42,913 bases of DNA from Spirochaetia bacterium (lineage in GTDB: Bacteria > Spirochaetota > Leptospiria > Turneriellales > JAOUFE01), in assembly GCA_029857955.1 (NCBI GenBank), contig JAOUFY010000019.1, positions 1 to 42,913 of the forward strand, read 5' to 3'. Below are positions 24,453 through 33,068 of this stretch, piece after piece. Positions within the stretch are counted from its first letter, which is position 1, and each line of letters starts with the position of its first letter. The notes below the pieces were generated by a model. That model ran no database searches, was not told the DNA's origin, and was given only the letters and a program-made list of their open reading frames with translations. A program made the translations under genes and the position numbers.

Positions 24453-24526
24453 TGGGCGATACAAGATTCGAACTTGTGACTTCCTGCGTGTAAGGCAGGC
24501 GCTCTAACCAGCTGAGCTAATCGCCC
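24453..24526 (-). tRNA. tRNA-Val (anticodon UAC)
   Basis: The minus strand reads GGGCGATTAGCTCAGCTGGT with the D-arm, then an anticodon stem CCTGC/GCAGG around loop CTTACAC (anticodon TAC), then GTTCGAATC in the T-arm. The acceptor stem GGGCGAT/ATCGCCC is perfect, and the discriminator is A. 74 bases; the 3' CCA is not encoded (CAT follows). It is on the same strand as rpsT and six bases downstream of it. Confidence 0.97.
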
Positions 24527-24532
24527 GATTTA

Positions 24533-24832
24533 TTATTCAGGATTAACAGCAGTAGTCGGTACCGATGTTGATGAACTTTTTTTAATCAATGCACTTAATC
24601 TGGATTTTTTTCGCCCTGCAGTATTTTTGTGTAGAAGGTTTGTTTTAGAAGCTTTATCAACCAGAGAAAAGTATGTTTTTAATGCTTCTGTAGCCTTTTC
24701 AACGTTATTTTCAAGTGTAAACTTACGTATTTTTTTTTCGCATGTTCGTATAGATGATTTTTTCATCCTGTTTTGAGCGCGAACTTTAATGTTCTGGCGC
24801 ATTCTTTTTTTAGCTGATTGTATATTTGGCAA
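24533..24832 (-). CDS. rpsT: 30S ribosomal protein S20
   Basis: 99 aa, lysine- and arginine-rich. MPNIQSAKKRMRQNIKVRAQNRMKKSSIRT is the S20 N-terminus and DKASKTNLLHKNTAGRKKSRLSALIKK the conserved C-terminal part; a Ser/Thr-rich tail adds about ten residues. It binds 16S rRNA early in 30S assembly. It begins with TTG, and GGAGGG seven bases upstream fixes this start. In E. coli rpsT also starts with UUG, where it takes part in autoregulation, so the non-ATG start may be functional here too. tRNA-Val follows directly and could be processed from the same transcript. Confidence 0.96.
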   Translation of the reverse strand: MPNIQSAKKRMRQNIKVRAQNRMKKSSIRTCEKKIRKFTLENNVEKATEALKTYFSLVDKASKTNLLHKNTAGRKKSRLSALIKKSSSTSVPTTAVNPE

Positions 24833-25162
24833 TTTATCCCTCCAGATGGAAATTAATCGACAAAAGATTTAAAAAACTCACACTGTCAAGTTTATAATAA
24901 CGATTTTGTTTAATTTTATCGATCGTCTCAATTATCGTGTGTACTACACAATAAAGAAGTTCCATTTTATCAGAGAGTGGCTATATTTCATTAGAATTCC
25001 TCTAGAATAACGCGGTTTTATACTATAAAATACTTTAAGACAATTGAGGGATTTATTTGCTGGTTTTTTCCAACTTATGATCAATTTAATATATTTACCA
25101 CACCTTATATTTAGCTTTACATCAAGTCGATAATTTTTAATATACAATTGATTTAACATGAT
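24833..25162. promoter_or_regulatory. Divergent rpsT/cdaA region with a 6-1-6 palindrome
   Basis: An AT-rich stretch of 330 bases between oppositely transcribed rpsT and cdaA. The only clear structure is TGTGTA-C-TACACA at 24938-24950, a perfect palindrome with a one-base centre, suitable for a dimeric regulator. A 71-codon minus frame (24944-25159) has no ribosome-binding site, is AT-driven and is not called. No c-di-AMP riboswitch was recognised. Confidence 0.4.
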
Positions 25163-25960
25163 ATGAATTCCTTACTTGAAATCCCAGCATCTTTAATTCG
25201 AAACATAATCGACATATTTCTGGTTTTCTTGTTTATTTACAACATCTATAAATTAATTCGACATACACGCGCTACGCCCGTTATCATGGGAATGACTATT
25301 TTATTTGTTGTTTCGATCGTCTCAAAACTATTAAAACTTGAAACTGTTACATGGATTTTTGAAGGGTTTTCCGCCTACGTACTTATAGCCATCATTGTAA
25401 TTTTACAACCTGAATTACGACGTCTTTTTTATCGATTAGGCGAAACGCGTTTATATAGGTTATTGTTTCAAACACGAAATGTGCCTATCGAGGAGATTTT
25501 ACAAGCCTGCCAACAAATGATGGATGAGAAAACCGGCGCATTGATGGTGATTGTAAATCATATCGGCTTACGTCATCTTGCCGAAGGAGGAATTCCGCTT
25601 CAGGCAAATTTAACCAAAGAACTTTTAATATCTATTTTTTATGGAGAAAATCCTCTTCATGATGGAGCAGTAATTATTGAAGGCTCACAAATAATTTCAG
25701 CAGCGACTTATTTACCGCTTTCAAGCTCAAGTCGCTTAAAAAAAACACATGGCTCCAGACACAGAGCGGGACTTGGAATCAGCGAGGAATCCGATGCCAT
25801 CAGTATTGTTGTTTCCGAACAAAAAAGAAAAATCAGCGTTTGTTATATGGGTGAAATCCTGGAAAGTGTTGACCCGATTAAATTAAAATCTCTTTTAACG
25901 GCATTTAATAATGATCGACTGAACAATGAATGGCAAAATCAATATGGCGGACAAACATGA
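25163..25960 (+). CDS. cdaA: Diadenylate cyclase CdaA (c-di-AMP synthase)
   Basis: 265 aa. Three N-terminal membrane helices (residues ~10-82) are followed by a DisA_N diadenylate cyclase domain. The two nucleotide-binding motifs are intact: DGA at 167-169 (HDGAVII) and RHR at 199-201 (GSRHRAGLGISEESDA). It condenses two ATP into cyclic di-AMP at the inner membrane, a messenger tied to potassium and turgor control and cell-wall homeostasis. The next gene is its usual partner cdaR, overlapping by four bases. The glmM gene that usually completes the cdaA-cdaR-glmM trio is not here; pdxJ takes the place. Confidence 0.95.
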   Translation: MNSLLEIPASLIRNIIDIFLVFLFIYNIYKLIRHTRATPVIMGMTILFVVSIVSKLLKLETVTWIFEGFSAYVLIAIIVILQPELRRLFYRLGETRLYRLLFQTRNVPIEEILQACQQMMDEKTGALMVIVNHIGLRHLAEGGIPLQANLTKELLISIFYGENPLHDGAVIIEGSQIISAATYLPLSSSSRLKKTHGSRHRAGLGISEESDAISIVVSEQKRKISVCYMGEILESVDPIKLKSLLTAFNNDRLNNEWQNQYGGQT

Positions 25961-27012
25961 GTTGGATACTTCAAAAAATATCAGAAGACTGGAAAGCCAA
26001 GCTTGTTAGTTTATTACTCGCCGGTATTTTCTGGGTTTATGTACAGGATTTACAATTTGACTCTGTAAATCTGTCGGTTCCCGTTGAATATATACACCTG
26101 CCGAACAAACTTTTCTGGAAAGTTGAACCCCCGCGTTTTGTAAAACTAACCGTTAGAGGAAAAAAAGAGGATACAAAATTTCCAACATCCAATCTCAAGG
26201 CTGTAGTTGATCTAAATGAAGCAAAAACAGGTTTACACACATACCATATACTTTTTGATAAAAATCAAATACCCGACAAAGTTTCAGTGATATCTTTTAA
26301 AGATACAATAAAAATTGATTTTGATAGGGGTATTCAAAAAATGGTACAGGTAAAACCATTTATCCAGGGAGAAGTGCCTGCTGGTTATAAAATTGGCCGA
26401 ATAATAATAAACCCCTCTAAAGTTATCGTTGAGGGAGCTGCTGAATTTTTAAATAATATTCGTACAGTAAATACGCGGCCAATAATAATTTCTGACTTAA
26501 AAGAAACTTTTACTTTTCACACCCAAATCTCATCTGAAAATCAATTTAAAATGATTAATGTATCGGATCTGGAGGTTACTGTCACGGTTTACAAGCAGGA
26601 TACTACCAATGAAAGATTAGTCGAAAATATTAAAATTGATATTCTAGGCAAAGATCCAGCATTAAATGCTTCATTGTCAACCAATACCGTCAAGGCCTAT
26701 GTTCGCGGTGAAGTTGAGGATCTTAAAAAAATAGATCCAAATCAATTTCATGCCTATATAAATCTTGATGGAACACGATTTATTGCAAGAACCATGAACA
26801 TTTTACCATTTGACTATGAACCGGATATATTGGTAAATATAAAAAATCTTTACAAAGATAACAATATTGAAATTTTAGAACTTATTCCTGCAACAGTTTC
26901 TGTCAGATTTTCCGTTAAACCCGAGTTTTTAAAAAAAATGGATGATACGACGATAAAAGAAAATAAACAAAATGCCGATTCAAATACTGAAGATAACTCA
27001 AAATTAAAATAA
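25957..27012 (+). CDS. cdaR: YbbR-domain protein (CdaA regulator CdaR)
   Basis: 351 aa. One N-terminal membrane helix (KLVSLLLAGIFWVYVQDLQFD), then an extracytoplasmic chain of about three YbbR domains with the recurrent 'P.....PP.V.v.G....l' pattern (FWKVEPPRFVKLTVRGKK, VIVEGAAEFLNNI), and a charged C-terminal tail. CdaR binds CdaA and modulates its cyclase activity from outside the membrane. The ATG at 25957 overlaps the cdaA stop as ATGA; an earlier ATG at 25930 would overlap cdaA by 31 bases. Confidence 0.88.
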   Translation: MSWILQKISEDWKAKLVSLLLAGIFWVYVQDLQFDSVNLSVPVEYIHLPNKLFWKVEPPRFVKLTVRGKKEDTKFPTSNLKAVVDLNEAKTGLHTYHILFDKNQIPDKVSVISFKDTIKIDFDRGIQKMVQVKPFIQGEVPAGYKIGRIIINPSKVIVEGAAEFLNNIRTVNTRPIIISDLKETFTFHTQISSENQFKMINVSDLEVTVTVYKQDTTNERLVENIKIDILGKDPALNASLSTNTVKAYVRGEVEDLKKIDPNQFHAYINLDGTRFIARTMNILPFDYEPDILVNIKNLYKDNNIEILELIPATVSVRFSVKPEFLKKMDDTTIKENKQNADSNTEDNSKLK

Positions 27013-27028
27013 GGTTAGTTTTTAAAAA

Positions 27029-27760
27029 ATGAGTATTAAACTTGGAATTAATATCGATCATGCGGCAACGCTTCGAAATGCTCGCGCAGAAAATGACCCC
27101 TCTATTGTGGAGTTTGCTTTAGCTGTTCAAAAAGGAGGAGCTGATTCAATCACCATGCATTTACGCGAAGACCGGCGTCATATTCGAGACAATGATATAT
27201 TCCTTGTGCGTGAACACTGCAAAATACCGGTTAATTTTGAAATGGCCGCTACTGTAGAGATGCTTGACATTGCGCTGAAATTAAATCCCATGAGTGCCTG
27301 TATCGTACCTGAAAAACGGGATGAAGTTACTACCGAAGGCGGTCTGGATATAAAAAACAAGCTTGCCGAAATTAAACCTCTGATTTTAAAGCTTCTGGAA
27401 TATAAAATTGATGTTTTTATTTTTGTGGAACCCGATATCGAAACAATCAAATATGCGATGGAAAGCGGCGCTACAGGCGTCGAAGTTCATACAGGGGCAT
27501 ATGCTCATTCTTTTGGCAATACAACTGCCCGAAAAAAACAACTCGAAAAAATATTTTCAGCAGCACAGTTTTGTGTTGAAAACAATTTTGAATTTCACGC
27601 CGGACACGGGCTTAACTATCATAATATTTACGAATTACTGAAGATTTCAAATCTTGTCGAAGTAAACATTGGACACTCCATACTTTCTCGCGCTTTATTT
27701 TCAGGTATTCACAGAGCCGTACACGACATGAAACAAATTTTATCGGGGCATGATCAATGA
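27029..27760 (+). CDS. pdxJ: Pyridoxine 5'-phosphate synthase
   Basis: 243 aa TIM-barrel enzyme that joins 1-deoxy-xylulose-5-phosphate and 3-amino-2-oxopropyl phosphate in DXP-dependent vitamin B6 synthesis. Family markers: LGINIDHAATLRNAR at the N-terminus, GADSITMHLREDRRHI, FEMAAT, CIVPEKRDEVTTEGGLD, GVEVHTGAYA, FHAGHGLNYHN and VNIGHSILSRA. All the conserved His, Glu and Arg active-site segments are intact. It overlaps acpS by four bases; pdxJ-acpS is a widely conserved pair in diderm bacteria. Confidence 0.96.
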   Translation: MSIKLGINIDHAATLRNARAENDPSIVEFALAVQKGGADSITMHLREDRRHIRDNDIFLVREHCKIPVNFEMAATVEMLDIALKLNPMSACIVPEKRDEVTTEGGLDIKNKLAEIKPLILKLLEYKIDVFIFVEPDIETIKYAMESGATGVEVHTGAYAHSFGNTTARKKQLEKIFSAAQFCVENNFEFHAGHGLNYHNIYELLKISNLVEVNIGHSILSRALFSGIHRAVHDMKQILSGHDQ

Positions 27761-28128
27761 TACATGGAATTGGCGTTGATATTTGCGATAGTATGCGAAT
27801 TAAAAATCTTCTCGATAAATACCAGGATAAATTTTTAAATCGAATTTTTATTGATACTGAAGTCGAGTACTGTTTAACGAAAAGTAACCCTGCGCCTTAC
27901 CTTGCCGCCCGTTTTGCGTTTAAAGAAGCCTTTTTTAAAGCGTTAAACCCGCCGATGGAAATATCTTTCCAGGATATTGGATTAACCGGTAAAGAAGGTA
28001 AAAAAAATGTTTATACTTCACAATCATTAATTAAAATATTAGATAAAATGGAAGTTAAAAATATTCAATTCAGTATTTCTCATGAAAAACACTATTCCAT
28101 TGCTATGGTATTACTGGAGAAATCATGA
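27757..28128 (+). CDS. acpS: Holo-[acyl-carrier-protein] synthase
   Basis: 123 aa phosphopantetheinyl transferase attaching the CoA-derived arm to ACP. The magnesium-binding Asp is in IGVDICD near the N-terminus; ARFAFKEAFFKAL contains the second signature (KE..FKA), and FSISHEKHYSIAMV the C-terminal SH motif. The length is that of the family. Overlaps of four bases join it to pdxJ and ruvB. It presumably also activates the unusual ACP encoded at 22124. Confidence 0.94.
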   Translation: MIHGIGVDICDSMRIKNLLDKYQDKFLNRIFIDTEVEYCLTKSNPAPYLAARFAFKEAFFKALNPPMEISFQDIGLTGKEGKKNVYTSQSLIKILDKMEVKNIQFSISHEKHYSIAMVLLEKS

Positions 28129-29150
28129 TTTTTAATGAGTCTATAGGCGATGATACAATCAGCGATCTGGAGCCGTCAATACGACCGGGAAGTTTCTCTG
28201 AATTTATTGGTCAAAAAGATATTGTGAGCAATTTACAGGTTTTTATTAAAGCCGCTCAAATTAGAAACGAACCGCTGGATCATATTTTATTTTCAGGACC
28301 CCCCGGGCTTGGAAAAACTACGCTGGCAAGGATTATAGCCGCTCTTCAAAAAGGTGAATTTCGACAAGTCTCTGCGCCAAATTTAAAGAGACCGGGAGAT
28401 GTGGTAAAAATACTTTCAGGGCTCGGTAAAAATGACACATTATTTATTGATGAAATTCACCGTTTATCGACCCCGGTAGAAGAAGTATTGTATTCGGCCA
28501 TGGAAGACAATCAGGTCGATATAACCCTCTCCGATGGTTTAGGAGCAATGCCAATTCAACTTGACATACCGCCGTTTACCCTCGTCGGCGCAACCACAAG
28601 ACCTGGCAACCTTACGGCGCCGTTAAGAGATCGTTTTGGTATTCATCTGCGTCTTGACTATTACAACGAAGATGAAATTGTAGAAATCTTGAAAAATGCC
28701 GCACTAAAATGGGGAATCTCCTATGAAAATGAAGCCATTGTTGAAATTGCGCGCCGCAGCCGAAGAACGCCAAGAGTATCTTTAAAATTATTACGCAGAA
28801 TTTGGGATTATGCAATTGCACATAACAATATTCAAGATGGCATCATTAACCTTTCGATTGCAAATGGCGGTTTTCAACAAATGCAAATTGACAATCTGGG
28901 TCTGACTGCGTTGGATAATAAATTTTTGCAAATACTTGCCGAAAATTTTCAGGGAGGTCCCGTCGGTTTAAAACCTCTTTCTGCCGCATTGTCAGAAGAC
29001 GTAGTCACGCTGGAAGAATTTGTAGAACCATTTATGATCCGGCTGGATCTGGTTCACCGTACATCCAGAGGCAGGGTGATCACTCAAAAAGGCTATGGAC
29101 ACATAAATTTTCCCGCGCCCATACATGGGCAGAGAATGTTGTATGAATAA
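28125..29150 (+). CDS. ruvB: Holliday junction branch-migration ATPase RuvB
   Basis: 341 aa AAA+ motor that drives branch migration with RuvA. Walker A GPPGLGKTTLA, Walker B FIDEIHRL, sensor-1 GATTRPG, arginine finger region APLRDRFGI and sensor-2 RTPRVSLKLLRRI are intact. The C-terminal winged-helix domain ends with RTSRGRVITQKGYGHI. N-terminal RPGSFSEFIGQ is the family start. ruvA and ruvC are not adjacent. It overlaps acpS by four bases and the following small membrane-protein gene by eight. Confidence 0.97.
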   Translation: MIFNESIGDDTISDLEPSIRPGSFSEFIGQKDIVSNLQVFIKAAQIRNEPLDHILFSGPPGLGKTTLARIIAALQKGEFRQVSAPNLKRPGDVVKILSGLGKNDTLFIDEIHRLSTPVEEVLYSAMEDNQVDITLSDGLGAMPIQLDIPPFTLVGATTRPGNLTAPLRDRFGIHLRLDYYNEDEIVEILKNAALKWGISYENEAIVEIARRSRRTPRVSLKLLRRIWDYAIAHNNIQDGIINLSIANGGFQQMQIDNLGLTALDNKFLQILAENFQGGPVGLKPLSAALSEDVVTLEEFVEPFMIRLDLVHRTSRGRVITQKGYGHINFPAPIHGQRMLYE

Positions 29151-29595
29151 AAATAAATGGCTTACTTTATTCATTTTATTACTTCTATTGGGTCAGCGTA
29201 CCATGCTTGCTCAAAGTATTCAATCGCCGGAAAAAGTTAAATTCTCAAGCAATGCTTCTACTGACTTAATCAATAAACCAGATATCGAAAAGGAAAGTGT
29301 ACTTAGAAGAGTTGAAGTTGTTTTTTTATTATCTTTGCCATTTACAACGATAATGAGTTTATTGCTGTTTAACAGCGTTTATTATATTTCAGATACAAGT
29401 TATAATTTTACAATGACCAAATTACCTCACGAAATACTTCCTTTTACGATATTTTCTGCGGCTTTTACAAGCGGTATAATAACCTATGCCGACTACCGAA
29501 CAGTACAAAACCAGAAAAATAAAGTATCTCAATCTTCAGGCAAAGACAATACCCGTGAGCTTGTTCTCGGGCTTGAAATGGAAAAAAAATTTTAA
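29143..29595 (+). CDS. Small exported membrane protein of unknown function
   Basis: 150 aa with no recognised family. A signal peptide (MNKNKWLTLFILLLLLGQRTMLA) with probable cleavage near AQ-S precedes a polar segment, then two hydrophobic helices: VEVVFLLSLPFTTIMSLLLF and LPFTIFSAAFTSGIITYADY. The tail is charged. The ATG at 29143 overlaps the ruvB end, so it is the last gene of the cdaA operon. Its conservation next to ruvB would be worth checking for lineage clues. Confidence 0.65.
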   Translation: MNKNKWLTLFILLLLLGQRTMLAQSIQSPEKVKFSSNASTDLINKPDIEKESVLRRVEVVFLLSLPFTTIMSLLLFNSVYYISDTSYNFTMTKLPHEILPFTIFSAAFTSGIITYADYRTVQNQKNKVSQSSGKDNTRELVLGLEMEKKF

Positions 29596-29600
29596 TACAT

Positions 29601-29618
29601 AAAAAGGGGCCAGCCCCT
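29601..29618 (-). terminator. Rho-independent terminator of the mre-rodA operon
   Basis: On the minus strand AGGGGC-TG-GCCCCT forms a GC-rich hairpin followed directly by TTTT. It lies about 85 bases after the rodA stop codon, in the convergent gap with the ruvB operon. Confidence 0.7.
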
Positions 29619-29700
29619 CGCTGCGAAGCAAAGCTTCTCCGCTACCCCATCGTATATTTATCTACGAAATTTCCCTCATAAAAAGCTTCGATTAAATACA

Positions 29701-31212
29701 TTAAATGTTAGTAAATCTGCGCATGTAAATGTTCAAAAGTATTCCAAGACCGGCGTATGTAAAAACCATATTTGAACCTCCATAACTTACCAGCACAAGC
29801 GGAATTCCGGTAACCGGCATTAGTCCCATGGAGATTCCAACATTAATGGCCACATGTAAAAAAAGTTCCGCAGTAATACCGCTGGCAAGCAGCATACCAA
29901 ATTGATCCTTGGATCGCCATGTAATGGACATTCCACGAACAACCAATCCAAATAATAAAATTAAAACTATGGTACAGCCGAACATTCCAAATTGTTCTCC
30001 AACGACTGAAAAAATAAAATCGTTATACCATTCGGGCAAAAAAGAAACATCACCCTTGGTCATATCCCCCTGTCCGAAACCTTTGCCGAACATTTTTCCT
30101 GAACCAATGGTAATGATGGAATGTCTGAGTTGGTATCCAGCTCCTTTGGGAAACTTGTCAGGATTTGCAAATGATACAATACGTATTACCTGATGCGGTT
30201 TAAAATTGATTAATTTTCTAAGAGAATAAGAAGACATAAGAGCAAGTGCAATGATAAGTGTAAAAATTCCAAAATTCTTTAAAATATTAACTCTGTAAAA
30301 AAAATAGTAAAAAAATGTCGATATACCATAAATAATACTGAAAATAAAAATTGAAATGATCATTATCTTGTCGCTGGAAAGAATGTCGCGAACATAACTC
30401 TTGTTTTGATCAAAAATATACTCGGAACTTTTTTTAAACAATTCAATATTTTCTGGTTTTAAAATTGTACTCTTGGCCCATCCAAGAGTTTCTGGTTTTA
30501 TATTACTGAAATTTGAAGGATGTTCTATATAGCTCCAAGATTCAAAACCTAAAATTCGCACAGCATCCGAAAGTTTTATATTTTCTGTCCGTAAAGACTG
30601 CACAATGTCATCGATGATTATATACTTATGATATTCTAAAAACATGGGAACAAAAAGAGTAAAAAAACCTACAATAACAAATCCGAGAAGTATATTGATG
30701 TTTGCGCCGGCTAGAAATAACATTAAAATAAGTATAGGGATAACTAAAATTGCATAACCCAAATCAGGTTGAATCGCAATTAATATCATCGGGAAAAATG
30801 CGATTAAAAATGGAATAACCAATTCATTCACATTGGCAATTTTTTTTTCTCTCATGGAAAGGTATTTACTTAAGGCAATGATCAAAGCAATTTTCATAAA
30901 CTCCGCAGGCTGAAACCCAAGACCCTTAATTCGTAACCAGGATTTTGCTCCTTTAACCTCTGTACCAATGATCAAAGTAATGACAAGCAACAGTACTCCA
31001 ACTCCGTAGATGATGGAAGCATAAGAACCGAGGTTCTGGTAATTTATAAATGCAAAGGCAAACATCATGATGATCCCGATAGCCAACCACACCAATTGAC
31101 GTTTTGCAAGAACTTCTCCGGATGTACTGCCGCCATAAATTGTCAGAACACCGATAAGACTCGCCGCAAGGGCAAAGAAAATCATACTCCAGTCAATTCT
31201 TACAGTTGTCAT
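29701..31212 (-). CDS. rodA: Peptidoglycan glycosyltransferase RodA (enlarged)
   Basis: SEDS-family polymerase of the elongasome, partner of PBP2. Conserved segments: VKGAKSWLRIKGLGFQPAEFMKIALI, QPDLGYAIL with the catalytic Asp, GAGYQLRHSIITIGSGKMFGKGFGQG, SFLPEWYNDFIFSVVGEQFG and the C-terminal GLMPVTGIPLVLVSYGGSNM. At 503 aa it is about 100 residues longer than usual. The excess (about residues 195-305) lies in the loop between the middle helices and the GAGYQ segment and includes one extra hydrophobic stretch (IMIISIFIFSIIYGISTFFYYFF). Its ATG overlaps the mrdA stop by one base. Confidence 0.93.
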   Translation of the reverse strand: MTTVRIDWSMIFFALAASLIGVLTIYGGSTSGEVLAKRQLVWLAIGIIMMFAFAFINYQNLGSYASIIYGVGVLLLVITLIIGTEVKGAKSWLRIKGLGFQPAEFMKIALIIALSKYLSMREKKIANVNELVIPFLIAFFPMILIAIQPDLGYAILVIPILILMLFLAGANINILLGFVIVGFFTLFVPMFLEYHKYIIIDDIVQSLRTENIKLSDAVRILGFESWSYIEHPSNFSNIKPETLGWAKSTILKPENIELFKKSSEYIFDQNKSYVRDILSSDKIMIISIFIFSIIYGISTFFYYFFYRVNILKNFGIFTLIIALALMSSYSLRKLINFKPHQVIRIVSFANPDKFPKGAGYQLRHSIITIGSGKMFGKGFGQGDMTKGDVSFLPEWYNDFIFSVVGEQFGMFGCTIVLILLFGLVVRGMSITWRSKDQFGMLLASGITAELFLHVAINVGISMGLMPVTGIPLVLVSYGGSNMVFTYAGLGILLNIYMRRFTNI

Positions 31213-33068
31213 CAGTCTAACTTGTTTCCTGTTTTAAGTCTTCTCGACCATGTATTGAAAATATCAAAAGCAACTGGCGCCGCACCTGCTGATCCGGTAA
31301 CCCCGTATTCCACGATAACGCCTACGACAATGGATTTTTCAATATCGCCCTGATAAGGACCATATCCAATAAACCATGCGTGTTGAGTTTTATTTTGAAA
31401 ACGCTCAGAACGCGTTTGTACCGTTCCGGTTTTTCCCGCAATCGGCATAAGATAGTCCCGATTAAATAAACCGCTGGCAGTACCCGAGATAACAACCTGT
31501 CTTAATCCGGCCTGTATTGTATTTAATGTTGTGGTAGATATTGGCAACTCATATAAAACGCTGCGTTTTATATCTTCTTTAACTTCATCATTTTCAGCAT
31601 AAAGAACCTGTTTTACGAGATGAGGTTTATACACTACACCGCCAGTTGCAATAGCAGAGAAAAAATCCACCATACTTATCAAAGTTGTTTCTACAAACCC
31701 CTGACCAATACTTAAATTTACCGTATCTCCGTCAAACCATCTTTGCCTGAACTGTTTTTCCTTCCATTCCGGAGTGGGAATAAATCCTGCAATTTCTCCA
31801 GGTAAATCAATTCCGGTTGTTTGATCCAACATAAAGTACTTTGAATAACGGATAATTGGCTGCGCTCCAATTTTTTGACCTAGTTTATAAAAATAAACAG
31901 AACAACTGTTTGCAAGAGCTGTTACTATATTGTTTTCGCCATGCGCCGCCCAGCAATGAAACGTTGAATCAGGTAAATTTTGATAACTGCTCTTGATTGT
32001 AAAGGAACCTGGACAAAAAAATGTTTCTGACATTGAGACTTGTTTTTCTTCCATGGCAGCAAGGGCGACAAGAGGTTTAAACGTAGATGCCGGCGGATAT
32101 TTCGTTGTTATTGAACGATTGATTTCAGCAAACTGGTTTTTAATATATTCAAGATGCTGATTTCTTAAATCATTGTTATTAGATATCAATATATTGGGAT
32201 CATAATCCGGCTTGCTTGCCATAACCAGAATTTCCCCTGTTGAAGGCTTAATGACCACAATAGCGCCTCTCTTATCGCCAAGACTTGCCCAGGCAAGATT
32301 TTGCAACTCCATGTCCAAAGTTAAAACAAGATTATTTCCGGGAATAAAATTTTTAAATACTTTTTGTTCCTCCATATCCCCTGTTGCTGTTTTAATTTGT
32401 ACAATTTCACCGTCTTCACCTTTTAGAATATCATCATATTGCTTTTCCAGACCGTTTTTTCCAACCCATTGGTTGCTTTTAAAGCCAGCCTTGATATCTT
32501 GGGGACTTGGCAGACCAATATAACCTGTAACATGAGATACTGCATTGGCAAAGTTGTACCAACGTGTTGTATTTTGTTTAATGATAAAATCCATAAACAT
32601 AAAATGATAATCAGCAAGAATGGTCATTTCCTGGGGAGTAAGTTTATCAATTAAAATAATTTCTTCATTAGAGTTTAATTTATCGAGAGGTATTTTAGAG
32701 GTCAATGAATTCGCTGGTAAATTTAACGCTTTTTCAAGCAAAGCCGTTTTCTCAAGTAATTTTTCTTTTTCAAAATCAGTTGGTATGGCGACTAAAACAA
32801 GATTGGTTGAATTTGATACAATATTTTTTGCATTCTCACGGTTTTTAAAATATCGTTCAAACATTTCGCCACGCGGAGCCGAGAAAGTAACAACTTTTCT
32901 GATAACTCTTTGTGATTTTTCCAGATACTTGTCGCCAGATTCAATTTGAAGAACAAACAACCTCATTAACAATAAAACAAAAGTTACAAAAATAAAAATA
33001 ACAATAAAGACAAGTCTGGCATTGCCGGTATCATTTTGTGAACTACTTTCATTTGCCGCAAAAATCAT
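31212..33068 (-). CDS. mrdA: Penicillin-binding protein 2 (class B transpeptidase of elongation)
   Basis: 618 aa. One N-terminal membrane helix (FIVIFIFVTFVLLLMRLFVL), a pedestal domain opening with FSAPRGEMFER and including GYIGLPSPQDIKAGFKSNQWVGKNGLE, then the transpeptidase domain. Active-site Ser328 is in PPASTFK with Lys331, and the KTG triad is at 546-548 (AGKTGTVQT). The middle SxN motif reads S-C-S, a tolerated variant. It cross-links peptidoglycan on the sidewall with RodA, MreC and MreD. The ATG directly follows the mreD stop. Confidence 0.95.
   Translation of the reverse strand: MIFAANESSSQNDTGNARLVFIVIFIFVTFVLLLMRLFVLQIESGDKYLEKSQRVIRKVVTFSAPRGEMFERYFKNRENAKNIVSNSTNLVLVAIPTDFEKEKLLEKTALLEKALNLPANSLTSKIPLDKLNSNEEIILIDKLTPQEMTILADYHFMFMDFIIKQNTTRWYNFANAVSHVTGYIGLPSPQDIKAGFKSNQWVGKNGLEKQYDDILKGEDGEIVQIKTATGDMEEQKVFKNFIPGNNLVLTLDMELQNLAWASLGDKRGAIVVIKPSTGEILVMASKPDYDPNILISNNNDLRNQHLEYIKNQFAEINRSITTKYPPASTFKPLVALAAMEEKQVSMSETFFCPGSFTIKSSYQNLPDSTFHCWAAHGENNIVTALANSCSVYFYKLGQKIGAQPIIRYSKYFMLDQTTGIDLPGEIAGFIPTPEWKEKQFRQRWFDGDTVNLSIGQGFVETTLISMVDFFSAIATGGVVYKPHLVKQVLYAENDEVKEDIKRSVLYELPISTTTLNTIQAGLRQVVISGTASGLFNRDYLMPIAGKTGTVQTRSERFQNKTQHAWFIGYGPYQGDIEKSIVVGVIVEYGVTGSAGAAPVAFDIFNTWSRRLKTGNKLD

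Noticed and set aside
24944..25159. 71-codon minus-strand frame before cdaA
   Set aside because: No ribosome-binding site, AT-driven composition, and it lies in a promoter region.
32212..32523. Plus-strand frames inside mrdA and mre genes
   Set aside because: They are antisense shadows of strongly conserved PBP2/MreB coding sequence.
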